DNA of 32,835 nt from contig DGEO01000003.1 of NCBI GenBank assembly GCA_002385985.1, positions 1-32,835 of the forward strand. Reading direction: 5' to 3'. The stretch's first letter is position 1; every line of letters begins with the position of its first letter. Below, in pieces: positions 14,881-22,555 of this stretch. This DNA is from Anaerolineaceae bacterium UBA3924. Its GTDB lineage: Bacteria; Chloroflexota; Anaerolineae; Anaerolineales; Anaerolineaceae. The notes beneath the pieces are model-generated. The model saw nothing but the letters and a program-made list of their open reading frames with translations, made no database searches and was not told where the DNA came from. A program made the position numbers and the translations under genes.

Positions 14881-15414
14881 ATGATGCGCAAATTCCTTGA
14901 AACCATTGGTCGTGGCGCGGGTCGTGTCGTCGGTGTGCTGTACCAGGCTGGCCGCGATTCTGTTGATCAGGCGATTAAGAACATCATCCCCTTCATGGCG
15001 TTCATCGCCTTCATCATCGGCATCATCAACGGCACCGGCGTCGGTCCTGCGATTGCCAACGCTCTCCGGCCCCTGGCCGGGAACGTGATCGGCATGATCG
15101 TGCTTTCGCTGATCGTTGGTCTTCCGGTTCTCTCCCCGCTGCTGGGACCGGGCGCGGTGATCGCGCAGATCATCGGTACCCTGCTGGGCACCACCTTCTT
15201 CGCCACCCGCACGCTGCCGGCGTCGATGGCGCTGCCCGCGCTGTTCGCCATCAACCCGCAGGTGGGCTGCGACTTCATCCCGGTCGGTCTGGCCCTGGGT
15301 GAAGCGGAACCGTATACTGTAGAAGTCGGCGTGCCGGCCGTGCTGTTCTCCCGCATGGTCACCGGCCCGCTGGCGGTAATTCTGGCCTGGCTGGCGAGCT
15401 TCGGTCTGAGCTAA
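14881..15414 (+). CDS. PTS glucitol/sorbitol-type second membrane subunit (IIC part of SrlE)
   Basis: In E. coli, SrlE (319 residues) joins an N-terminal IIB domain to a C-terminal membrane domain. Here the 177-residue product corresponds only to the membrane half, and the IIB half is a separate gene at 15546. The protein starts with an amphipathic segment, then shows hydrophobic segments with IPFMAFIAFIIGIINGTGVG and GLPVLSPLLGPGAVIAQ, and a PQVGCDFIPVGLALGEAE signature. The second ATG at 14884 is also well placed after AGGAGGGC. A strong hairpin follows the gene. Confidence 0.85.
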   Translation: MMRKFLETIGRGAGRVVGVLYQAGRDSVDQAIKNIIPFMAFIAFIIGIINGTGVGPAIANALRPLAGNVIGMIVLSLIVGLPVLSPLLGPGAVIAQIIGTLLGTTFFATRTLPASMALPALFAINPQVGCDFIPVGLALGEAEPYTVEVGVPAVLFSRMVTGPLAVILAWLASFGLS

Positions 15415-15441
15415 CTCTGCAGACAGAAGCAGGGTTTGGGA

Positions 15442-15471
15442 CCTGGGAGGGCTGCTGGCAGCCCTCCCAGG
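15442..15471 (+). promoter_or_regulatory. Intercistronic hairpin between IIC and IIB genes
   Basis: A perfect 14-bp GC-rich stem (15442-15455 with 15458-15471) lies in the 131-nt gap between the membrane subunit and IIB. The AT-rich stretch at 15509-15535 after it is too far away to act as a terminator U run. It probably separates expression levels or protects upstream mRNA. Confidence 0.6.
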
Positions 15472-15545
15472 CTGGCATGAGACATTATACTCACTTCATT
15501 CCAGATCAACTGTTTTTTAATATTCTTTAGCGAGAGGAGTGCAAG

Positions 15546-15929
15546 ATGTCTGAGAACAAGTACCGCAAAGTTCGGATTAAACGAGGCCCGAAGGGCTGGG
15601 GCGGTCCGCTGATCATCGAGCCGAAACCCGGACGCGACCTGATCTACTCGGTTACCGGCGGCGGGATTCACCCGGTGGCCCAGCGCATTGCCGAGCTGAC
15701 CGGCGGCCGGCCGTTTGACGGGTTCAAGTCCAAGGCGGCCTTCGAGGAGATCGCCGTGGCGGTCATCGACTGCGGCGGCACGGCCCGCATCGGCGTGTAC
15801 CCCATGAAGAAGGTCCCCACGGTGGACATTTACCCCACCTCGCCCTCCGGCCCGCTGTTCCGTTTCATCACCGAGAAGGTGTTTGTTTCCGGTGTGCGGC
15901 CCGAAGATATCGAACTGATCGAAGAATAA
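15546..15929 (+). CDS. PTS glucitol/sorbitol-type subunit IIB
   Basis: The 127-residue cytoplasmic protein corresponds to the N-terminal half of E. coli SrlE. It carries the family stretches GPKGWGGPLIIEP and VAVIDCGGTARIGVYP. C76 is the expected phosphocysteine, receiving phosphate from IIA and passing it to the incoming polyol. The ending VSGVRPEDIELI is also conserved. A GAGAGGAG site precedes the ATG. A free-standing IIB is a domain split relative to the enterobacterial fused protein. Confidence 0.87.
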   Translation: MSENKYRKVRIKRGPKGWGGPLIIEPKPGRDLIYSVTGGGIHPVAQRIAELTGGRPFDGFKSKAAFEEIAVAVIDCGGTARIGVYPMKKVPTVDIYPTSPSGPLFRFITEKVFVSGVRPEDIELIEE

Positions 15930-15955
15930 CGTAGGAGTACAGTGTGGATGGGAGA

Positions 15956-15991
15956 GCTTCAAATTCCTCCCTATGGGGAGGAATTTGAAGC
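15956..15991 (+). promoter_or_regulatory. 16-bp intercistronic hairpin before the IIA gene
   Basis: A perfect 16-bp stem (15956-15971 with 15976-15991) with a 4-nt loop fills most of the gap between IIB and the GTG start of IIA. The stem ends 10 nt before the TAAGGAG ribosome site at 16001-16007, so it may affect IIA translation as well as mRNA stability. Confidence 0.65.
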
Positions 15992-16013
15992 CTGCCGTGT
16001 TAAGGAGTGTTCA

Positions 16014-16397
16014 GTGATTAAGTATCAGGCAACTGTTACATATATTGGTCCGCTGGTCTCTGAATTTCTGGATAGCGGGATAGTGGTGCTTTTTGGTGAG
16101 GATGCTCCCGAAGAACTGCGAGATTTTGCAATTATTCACGACGGTCATGAATTGATAGAATCAATTATTCCGGGTGACTGCGTCCAAATACGCGGTGAAA
16201 CTTATCGGATCAACGCCGTCGGTGAGGTGGCCAATTCTAACCTGGCCAACCTCGGCCATCTGGTGCTCAAGTTCAACGGAGCGAATGAGGTGGAAATGCC
16301 CGGCGACGTCTGTGTAGAGGCCAGACAGCTGCCTGAAATTCAGGTAGGTGATACCTTAATCATTCATGCCGGAGACCGGCAAGAGGAGAAAGAATAA
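16014..16397 (+). CDS. srlB: PTS glucitol/sorbitol-type subunit IIA
   Basis: The 127-residue protein takes phosphate from HPr and passes it to IIB. The GTG at 16014 is chosen as start for three reasons: TAAGGAG lies 6 nt upstream; the product then aligns from its first residues with the E. coli SrlB N-terminus; and the longer frame from 15942 would have to be translated through a 16-bp hairpin. H42 in FAIIHDGHEL matches the expected phosphohistidine. NLANLGHLVLKFNG and the VGDTLIIHAG end are conserved. The first 250 nt are visibly richer in A and T than the neighbouring genes. Its stop overlaps the next start. Confidence 0.85.
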   Translation: MIKYQATVTYIGPLVSEFLDSGIVVLFGEDAPEELRDFAIIHDGHELIESIIPGDCVQIRGETYRINAVGEVANSNLANLGHLVLKFNGANEVEMPGDVCVEARQLPEIQVGDTLIIHAGDRQEEKE

Positions 16398-17713
16398 TGT
16401 CAATGAAAGATTTGCTGCGGCTGGCGGAAGAGCAGACCGGGGCGCCCGTGCGCGTCGGCCTGGTGGGCGCCGGCCAGATGGGCACGGGCCTGATCAGTCA
16501 GGTCGAAAAGATGGTTGGGATGCGCGTGGTGGCCGTGGCGGACGTGGTGCCCGGCCGGGCCGCCGCCGCTTATGGAGAGGCCGGGGTGGACCCGTCCCTG
16601 GTGGTTCAGGAAGAGCATGACCCGATCAAAGCGGGCCGCCTGATCGCCGAGGGCAAGCGCATCGCCAGCCATTCCTCCCAGCTGATCGCCAATATCCCCG
16701 AGGTGGATGTGGTGGTGGAAAGCACCGGCATCCCCGAGGTTGGCGCGGTGGTCTGCCACCAGGCTATTCTGGCCGGCAAGCACACCGTGAACATGAACGT
16801 GGAAACCGACTGCACCGTCGGCTATTACCTGGCGGCCATGGCCAAGTCCGCCGGGGTAGTCTACACCCTGGTGACCGGCGACGAGCCTGGCTCGGTCAAG
16901 GAGCTGTACGACTTCGCCGACGTGCTGGGCTTTGAGATCGTCATGATCGGGAAGGGCAAGAACAACCCGCTGGATGTGACCGCCAACCCCGACACCATGG
17001 CAGAAAAAGCCAAAAAGCAGATGATGAGCCCCAAGATGCTGGCCTCGTTCGTCGACGGGACCAAGACCATGGTGGAGATGACCTCCATGGGCAACGGCGT
17101 GGGCTTCATGCCCGAGGTGCGCGGCGCGCACGGCCCGCGGGTGAACGTCAAGGACCTGCCCAACGTGTTCATCCCCAAGGCCGACGGCGGCATCCTGGAA
17201 GGGCCGGGCGCGGTGGACTATGCCGTGGGCGACGTGGCCCCGGGCGTGTTTGTCATCATCACCACCGACCAGCCCAAGATCATCCGCGACCTGAACTACC
17301 TGCGGCTGAGCGGCAATGGCAAATACTGGGCGCTGTACAGGCCCTATCACCTGGCCAACCTGGAGACGCCCATCGCCATCGCCCGCGCCTACCTGTACGG
17401 TGAAGAGACGCTGAACACCAAGATCCCGCCGGTCTGCGAGACCATTGCCATGGTCAAGCGCGACCTGGCCCCGGGCGAGAAGATCGACTCGCTGGGTGGG
17501 TTCACCGTCTACGGCGCCATTGAGAAGGCCTCGGTCGCCCGCAAGGAAGGCCTGGTGCCGCTGGGTCTGGCCCCCGGCGCGATCGTCAAACGCCCGCTCA
17601 AGCAGGGCCAGCCGCTTTGCTACGATGATGTGGAGCTGGACGAGAGCCAGACCATCTTCCACCTGCGCAAGCTGCAGGACAAGATGGTGGCGACTGCCCT
17701 GAAACAGGCGTAA
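16397..17713 (+). CDS. SAF-domain homoserine-dehydrogenase-like oxidoreductase (COG4091 type)
   Basis: The 438-residue protein begins with an NAD(P)-binding Rossmann fold (GLVGAGQMGTG, glycines at 24, 26 and 29). It continues with the catalytic-domain landmarks VVESTGIPEVGA and LVTGDEPGSVKELYDFA, and ends in a SAF domain (about 365-430, starting KRDLAPGEKID). Proteins of this type are often annotated as predicted homoserine dehydrogenase. From memory, the family also includes the Brucella DXR-like enzyme that makes 2-C-methylerythritol 4-phosphate. Its place directly after PTS IIA, with no SrlD-type dehydrogenase present, suggests that it oxidises the polyol phosphate made by the PTS. It overlaps IIA by 1 nt and has AGAGGAG upstream. 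Confidence 0.8.
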   Translation: MSMKDLLRLAEEQTGAPVRVGLVGAGQMGTGLISQVEKMVGMRVVAVADVVPGRAAAAYGEAGVDPSLVVQEEHDPIKAGRLIAEGKRIASHSSQLIANIPEVDVVVESTGIPEVGAVVCHQAILAGKHTVNMNVETDCTVGYYLAAMAKSAGVVYTLVTGDEPGSVKELYDFADVLGFEIVMIGKGKNNPLDVTANPDTMAEKAKKQMMSPKMLASFVDGTKTMVEMTSMGNGVGFMPEVRGAHGPRVNVKDLPNVFIPKADGGILEGPGAVDYAVGDVAPGVFVIITTDQPKIIRDLNYLRLSGNGKYWALYRPYHLANLETPIAIARAYLYGEETLNTKIPPVCETIAMVKRDLAPGEKIDSLGGFTVYGAIEKASVARKEGLVPLGLAPGAIVKRPLKQGQPLCYDDVELDESQTIFHLRKLQDKMVATALKQA

Positions 17714-17751
17714 ACAGCGGAGCGGCAGGGCAGCCTGTCCGCCCGCAGAGA

Positions 17752-18375
17752 ATGGATCAGTCGGTGTTCCAGAAAATGATCAAGTCCTCCAGCCGGGTCG
17801 CGGACCTGGTCAGCTCACCAGAGCGTGTTGACCAGAAGACGCGCAACGTGCTGCTTCCAACGGCCGCCCGCGCGGCGCTGGTGGAAGCAGCACACCTGGC
17901 GGCGGAACGCCGTCTCGCGGCCGGCACACTGGCCGAACTCAGCCAGCGGCTGGCCGGCGACCGCTTTGCCATCACTGCCCGGGAGGTCTGGTTTCCGGGT
18001 CTGACGGAGGATGATTTCAATGTGATTTCGGTCAGCAGCGGGCGGGTCCTGCTGGAAAACCCGCCCGCCGCGCGACATGCCGAGTGGCATCGTGCGGTGT
18101 ACCGCCTCACCGGGGCCGGCGCAGTGCTGCTGTGCCAGCCCCTGGCCGCGTTTAAAGCCGCCGCCCGCCCGGTTACGCTGAACCCCGATCTGGCGCCGGT
18201 GATGGCCGGGCTGCGCTGGTGCGAGCCGGACGAGGCCGCCATTGCCGCCGCCGTCCCGTTCAGCAGCGCCCTGCTGCTGACGGGCTGCGGCCTGCTGGTC
18301 TGGGGCGCGAACTTCCGGGAAGCCGCCGGGCTGGCCGAGTCGATCGAATTTTGCCTGCAGGCGCAGGCAGACTGA
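17752..18375 (+). CDS. Class II aldolase-like protein lacking metal and catalytic residues
   Basis: The 207-residue protein follows the class II aldolase/adducin layout: GTLAELSQRLAGDRFAIT (58-75), LTEDDFNVIS (84-93), HRAVYRLTGAGAVL (113-126) and LLLTGCGLLVWGANFREA (174-191). Compared from memory with L-fuculose-phosphate aldolase, the zinc HxH position reads L127-C128-Q129, the third zinc His reads C179, and the catalytic Glu position reads H109. It is therefore probably not an aldolase. It lies between the dehydrogenase and HPr in the PTS operon. A regulatory or scaffolding role, perhaps sensing a sugar phosphate, is inference. The ribosome site is weak. Confidence 0.6.
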   Translation: MDQSVFQKMIKSSSRVADLVSSPERVDQKTRNVLLPTAARAALVEAAHLAAERRLAAGTLAELSQRLAGDRFAITAREVWFPGLTEDDFNVISVSSGRVLLENPPAARHAEWHRAVYRLTGAGAVLLCQPLAAFKAAARPVTLNPDLAPVMAGLRWCEPDEAAIAAAVPFSSALLLTGCGLLVWGANFREAAGLAESIEFCLQAQAD

Positions 18376-18393
18376 ACAAACGTACGAGGAGCG

Positions 18394-18669
18394 ATGCAAG
18401 AATATACCACCACCATCCAACACCCCGCAGGTTTGCACGCCCGGCCGCTGGCTCAATTTGTGAAAACTGCCAAACAGTACGATGCCACCATTGAGGTCTG
18501 CAACCTGACCAACGGGAAAGGTCCGGCCAGCGGGGTCAGCCCGCTGAAGCTGATGCTGCTGGCGGTCTCCCAGGGCCATGAGATCAAGATTACGGCAGAC
18601 GGCCCGCAGGCCGAAGAAGCCATTGCCGGGCTGCGCGCGCTGATCGAATCAAACTTCGGGGAGAGTTAA
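18394..18669 (+). CDS. ptsH: Phosphocarrier protein HPr
   Basis: The 91-residue protein relays phosphate from Enzyme I to IIA. H15 in AGLHARPLAQF is the phosphorylated histidine. The region equivalent to the Ser46 regulatory site of Firmicute HPr is changed from the usual KSIMGV to VSPLKL; the serine (S49) is kept. No HPr kinase is in the window, so regulation through S49 is uncertain. The start follows ACGAGGAG. It lies 1 nt from the Enzyme I gene, so the pair is co-translated. Confidence 0.9.
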   Translation: MQEYTTTIQHPAGLHARPLAQFVKTAKQYDATIEVCNLTNGKGPASGVSPLKLMLLAVSQGHEIKITADGPQAEEAIAGLRALIESNFGES

Positions 18670-18670
18670 T

Positions 18671-20386
18671 ATGCGTCAAATTCGGGGAATCCCCGCTTCG
18701 CCTGGCATTGCCATCGGACAGGCCTGGCTCTACCGTCCTGAGCGCGTGACGGTGGAGCAGCAGCGCGTCTCCGACCCGGAGGTCGAATGGCTGCGCCTGC
18801 AGGCGGCTGTCAACGTCGTTCGCAACCGGCTGCAGGCCCTGTATGAAAAAGCGCTGGCCAGCGTCGGCGAGGAGGAAGCGGAAATCTTCCTGGCTCACCA
18901 GGAGTTCCTCACCGACCAGGAGCTGATGCGCGGTATCCGCGAGACCATCTTCACACAGAAGCTGAACGCCGAGTACGCGGTGAAGGCGGAGTTCGACACC
19001 TACGCCGCGGCGCTGGCCGAGCTGGACGACCCCTACCTGCGCGCCCGCGCACAGGACCTGGAGGACGTCTCCATGCAGGTGATTCGCAGCCTGCAGGGGC
19101 AGGAAAGCGACGGCTCCGGCCTGCTTACCCGGCCCTCGGTGATCATCGCCGAGGACCTGACCCCCTCCGACACCATCCAGTTCGACAAGGACAAGATTCT
19201 GGGCATCTGCATTGCCAAGGGCGGGCCGACCTCACATACCGCCATTCTGGCCCGCAGCCTGGGGGTGCCCGCGGTGGTGAGCGCCGGGTTCGATATCGAG
19301 GATATCGAGCGCGGCGTGCTGACGGTGGTGGACGGAGACGAAGGCACCATGATTATGGGACCAGCGCTGGCCGTGCTGGAATCGGCCCGCCAGAAGCAGG
19401 CCGCCTGGCAGAAGGCCCGCAGCGAGCAGCTGACCAGCGCGCACCAGCCCGCGGTGACCCTCGACGGTCACCGGGTGGAGGTAGCGGCCAACATCGGCGG
19501 GGTGGACGACGCCCGCAAGGCCATCGAAATGGGCGCTGAAGGCGTGGGCCTGTTCCGCACCGAGTTCCTCTACCTCGACCGCACCGAGCTACTGGACATC
19601 GAGGAGCAGGTGGCCATCTACCAGGGCGTGGTGAAGGTGATGGACGGCCGCCCGCTGGTGGTGCGCACGCTCGACATCGGCGGCGACAAGTCCGTGCCCT
19701 ATCTGGGGCTGGCGGAAGAGCCCAACCCCTTCCTGGGCTGGCGCGGCATCCGCATGGTGCGCGAGCGGCCGGACATCCTGGCCAATCAGTTCGAAGCGCT
19801 GCTGCGCGCCGGGGTGGGCGGCGATATCCGCATCATGCTGCCCATGGTTTCCGGCCCCGGCGAGGTGAAGCGGGCCAAAGAGATTCTGGACGAGACCGTG
19901 GCTTCGCTCAAGGCGCAGGGCGTGTCCATGCCCGAAAAGCTGCAGTTCGGCATCATGATCGAGGTGCCCTCGGCGGCGCTGCTGGCCCATCACCTGGCGC
20001 CGCTTGTGGACTTCTTCTCCATCGGCACCAACGATCTGACCCAGTACACCCTGGCGGTGGACCGCACCAATGAGCGCGTCACCAACCTGGCCAGCCCGTA
20101 CAACCCGGCGGTGCTGCAGCTGATTGCCCGGACCATCGAAGCCGCCCACGCGCACGGCAAGTGGGTGGGCATGTGCGGCGAGCTGGCCGGGGATGTGCTG
20201 GCAGTGCCGGTGCTGCTGGGCATGGGCCTGGATGAGTTCAGCATGGCGGCATCCTCCATTCCTTCGGTCAAGGAGGAGATCCGCCGCTGGTCGATGGCGC
20301 GGGCGAAGGAAGTGGCTCAGGAAGTGCTGGGCATGGCCGGCTCCACCGAGGTGCTGGAATACCTCAAAGGGCTGACCCCCTCATAA
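18671..20386 (+). CDS. ptsI: Phosphoenolpyruvate-protein phosphotransferase (Enzyme I)
   Basis: The 571-residue enzyme takes phosphate from phosphoenolpyruvate and passes it to HPr, as the first step of the PTS. It has the usual length and order: the HPr-binding helical region, the swivelling domain with phosphohistidine H189 in GGPTSHTAILARS, and the PEP-binding barrel with LFRTEFLYLDR, GIMIEVPSAAL and FSIGTNDLTQYTLAVDR. The start follows GGGAGAG. It is the last gene of the operon and ends at the terminator at 20411-20445. Confidence 0.95.
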   Translation: MRQIRGIPASPGIAIGQAWLYRPERVTVEQQRVSDPEVEWLRLQAAVNVVRNRLQALYEKALASVGEEEAEIFLAHQEFLTDQELMRGIRETIFTQKLNAEYAVKAEFDTYAAALAELDDPYLRARAQDLEDVSMQVIRSLQGQESDGSGLLTRPSVIIAEDLTPSDTIQFDKDKILGICIAKGGPTSHTAILARSLGVPAVVSAGFDIEDIERGVLTVVDGDEGTMIMGPALAVLESARQKQAAWQKARSEQLTSAHQPAVTLDGHRVEVAANIGGVDDARKAIEMGAEGVGLFRTEFLYLDRTELLDIEEQVAIYQGVVKVMDGRPLVVRTLDIGGDKSVPYLGLAEEPNPFLGWRGIRMVRERPDILANQFEALLRAGVGGDIRIMLPMVSGPGEVKRAKEILDETVASLKAQGVSMPEKLQFGIMIEVPSAALLAHHLAPLVDFFSIGTNDLTQYTLAVDRTNERVTNLASPYNPAVLQLIARTIEAAHAHGKWVGMCGELAGDVLAVPVLLGMGLDEFSMAASSIPSVKEEIRRWSMARAKEVAQEVLGMAGSTEVLEYLKGLTPS

Positions 20387-20403
20387 GCTGCAGTTACCGA
20401 CAG

Positions 20404-20445
20404 AAAAGACTACCCCCGCCTGCAAGGACGGGGGTATGTGTTTTT
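20404..20445. terminator. Bidirectional terminator between ptsI and the HAD gene
   Basis: An 8-bp stem (20411-20418 with 20429-20436) has TGTGTTTTT on its right and AAAAG on its left, so both converging operons can terminate on it. Confidence 0.85.
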
Positions 20446-20462
20446 CAGGGGAAAGGGCTGTC

Positions 20463-21245
20463 TCAGCGCATGTGCTCGACCAGATCGGCCAGGTCGCGCA
20501 TCACGTAGTCGGCCTGGAAGGGCGAATCAACCAGGTCCTCCTGCTTGGTTTCGCCGCTCAGCACCAGGATGGTGGTGATCCCGGTCTTGCCCAGGGCGAT
20601 GTCGGTGTACAGCCGGTCGCCGATCATGGCCATGTCCTCAATGGGCAGCCCGACCTTATCCGACACCGCGGCGACGATGGGCGCGTTGGGTTTGCCGATG
20701 ACCACATCCGGCAGCCGCCCTGTGGAAGCCTCCACCAGCCGGATGAAGGCCCCCGTGTCGGGCATGAAGCCGTTCTCGGTGGGGCAGTTCAGGTCCGGGT
20801 GGGTGGCGATGTAGGGCACGCCCGCGCGGACGAAGTCGCACAGCTTCCACAGCTTGTCGTAGGTGACGGTGGTGTCGAAGCCCAGCACCACGTAATCGGG
20901 GTTTTCCTCAGTGCGGGTGAAGCCGTGCGCGTCCAGCTCGCTTTCCAGCGCCGGGGTGCCGACCACATACAGGCGGGCGCCGGGTTTTTCGCGCTTCAGG
21001 TAGATGGCGGTCGCCTCGCCGGAGGTGAAAATCTGGCTGGCGTCGATCTCCAGGCCCAGGCGGCGCAGTTTTTCAGCGTACTGGGAGTTTTTCTTCGACG
21101 AGTTGTTCGTCAGGAACAGGAAGGGCACGCCCCGGCTGCGCATCAGTTCGGCGAACTCCAGCGCCCCGGGCAGCAGGCGGTCGCCCAGGTAAAAGGTCCC
21201 GTCCATGTCGACCAGAAAACAGCGGATTTCGTTGAGGGGTTTCAT
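20463..21245 (-). CDS. NagD-like HAD-superfamily phosphatase
   Basis: The 260-residue protein carries the HAD motifs: nucleophile D13 and acid D15 in DMDGT, TNNSS (46-50), K185 in GKPN, and GDRLYTD (209-215). A C2-type cap lies between motifs II and III. This is the NagD/AraL/phosphoglycolate-phosphatase subgroup, which removes phosphate from small sugar phosphates, glycerol phosphate or glycolate phosphate. It is the last gene of the minus-strand run and follows the glycerol-1-phosphate dehydrogenase gene. The same pair of functions lies side by side as AraL and AraM in the Bacillus subtilis arabinose operon. Confidence 0.88.
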   Translation of the reverse strand: MKPLNEIRCFLVDMDGTFYLGDRLLPGALEFAELMRSRGVPFLFLTNNSSKKNSQYAEKLRRLGLEIDASQIFTSGEATAIYLKREKPGARLYVVGTPALESELDAHGFTRTEENPDYVVLGFDTTVTYDKLWKLCDFVRAGVPYIATHPDLNCPTENGFMPDTGAFIRLVEASTGRLPDVVIGKPNAPIVAAVSDKVGLPIEDMAMIGDRLYTDIALGKTGITTILVLSGETKQEDLVDSPFQADYVMRDLADLVEHMR

Positions 21246-21269
21246 GAGGCTTTCTTTCCGGCGGGCGGG

Positions 21270-22526
21270 TCAGGCCGGCTGCAGGGTCAGGTCAAGCGCC
21301 TGGCACAGGCGCAGCACGGTGTAGGCAGAGCGCACGTACAGGGCATAGCGCAGGGCCTGGCGCACGTCTTCGTCGGTCAGGCCAACTTCTGCGGGCGCGG
21401 CCGGTGCGCCGACCTGCCTGAGCAGCGCGGTGATGGTCTCCGGCTCGGGCACGGCGGCCGCGATGGCCTGGACTTCATCCCAGCGCTCGAGGATGCGGTG
21501 CTTGTAGGCCTCGAAGCCCTCCGGCGTCATCTGCATGTAGGCTTTCTGCGAGGCGATGACATCCTCTGCAACCGGTCCGTATACCTGGCGGATACCGGCG
21601 ATTTCCGCTTCCCAGTCCGGCAGCCGGGCGGCGTCGAGACGCGCCTTCAGCTCGGCGCGGTCCAGGCCGCGGATCAGGCGGTAGTATCCGGCAGTCATGA
21701 CCGAGGCGATGCCCACCTTGGTGCCGTGGAAGACGGCCGGGCGGCCTTCGCGCAGCATCTTCATCTCCCAGAAGTGGGAGAACTGGTGCTCGGAGCCGGA
21801 GGCCGGGCGCGAACTGCTTACCGCCAGCATGCACAGCCCTTCCTCCAGCAGCCCGGACATCAGGGCATGGATGTTGGCCTCCCAGTCCTGGCCGAAGACC
21901 CGCGCCTGGGCGGCGCAGTTTTCCACTGCCGCGCGTGAGCGGCGGGCGATTTCCTCGTTGTAGGGCTCGTCCCACAGCACCTGGGCCAGCTTCCAGTCGG
22001 CCGTGGCGGTGAACTTGCCGAACATGTCACCGAACCCGGAGGCGATCATCGGGCGCGGGGCTTCGGTGAGCGTCTTCAGGTCGGCGAAGATGCCGATGGG
22101 CGGGCGGGAGAAGATGGTCTGCTTGTACCCGCCGATGGTCAGCGACGACCCGTCGGAGGCGTAGCCGTCCATCGAGGGTGCGGTGGGCATGGCGATGAAG
22201 CGGCAGCCGGACCGGTGGCTGGCAAACCGCGTGACGTCGGTGAGGGTGCCAGACCCCACGCTCAAATAGATGCGCTCGCCTTCATCCCTGGGCAGCAGGA
22301 CCTGCACGATGGAGCGCTCGTCGGCCAGCACCTGGCCCCGCAGCACGATCAGGCGCGTCTCAAAGCCGGCCTCTTTCAGCGCCGTCTCCACCTTCCGGCC
22401 AAGGATTTCGTACAGATTGTCGTCCGTTACCAGAGTCACCCGCCGGTGACCTTCCTGGCGCAGGAAATCGAGGGCACGCTCGATGGCCTGATGTCCGACG
22501 TAGACTTCCGGCATGTTGGTTTGCAA
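21270..22526 (-). CDS. sn-Glycerol-1-phosphate dehydrogenase (AraM/EgsA type)
   Basis: The 418-residue protein interconverts dihydroxyacetone phosphate and sn-glycerol 1-phosphate with NAD(P)H. It shows the nucleotide-binding GSGTLTD (91-97) and the family signature PTAPSMDGYASDGSSL (114-129). The metal ligands are D167 (GFGDMFGK), H247 (GSEHQFSH) and H267 (FHGTKVG). The first codon is TTG at 22526, supported by AAAGGGA upstream; an ATG four codons later has no ribosome site. In archaea this enzyme makes the lipid backbone, while in bacteria it is uncommon. Between a phosphatase and an RpiB isomerase in an ABC-transporter operon, a catabolic role is likelier. Confidence 0.88.
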   Translation of the reverse strand: MQTNMPEVYVGHQAIERALDFLRQEGHRRVTLVTDDNLYEILGRKVETALKEAGFETRLIVLRGQVLADERSIVQVLLPRDEGERIYLSVGSGTLTDVTRFASHRSGCRFIAMPTAPSMDGYASDGSSLTIGGYKQTIFSRPPIGIFADLKTLTEAPRPMIASGFGDMFGKFTATADWKLAQVLWDEPYNEEIARRSRAAVENCAAQARVFGQDWEANIHALMSGLLEEGLCMLAVSSSRPASGSEHQFSHFWEMKMLREGRPAVFHGTKVGIASVMTAGYYRLIRGLDRAELKARLDAARLPDWEAEIAGIRQVYGPVAEDVIASQKAYMQMTPEGFEAYKHRILERWDEVQAIAAAVPEPETITALLRQVGAPAAPAEVGLTDEDVRQALRYALYVRSAYTVLRLCQALDLTLQPA

Positions 22527-22555
22527 AGTGGCTGTCCCTTTCTACAGCGGTGCGC

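Noticed and set aside
15942..16013. N-terminal extension of IIA from ATG 15942
   Set aside because: It would be translated through a 16-bp hairpin and does not align with SrlB, whose N-terminus matches the GTG start at 16014.
20436..21938. Open frame of 500 codons on the plus strand opposite the HAD and G1P dehydrogenase genes
   Set aside because: It is an antisense shadow that begins inside a terminator region and shows no recognisable domain.
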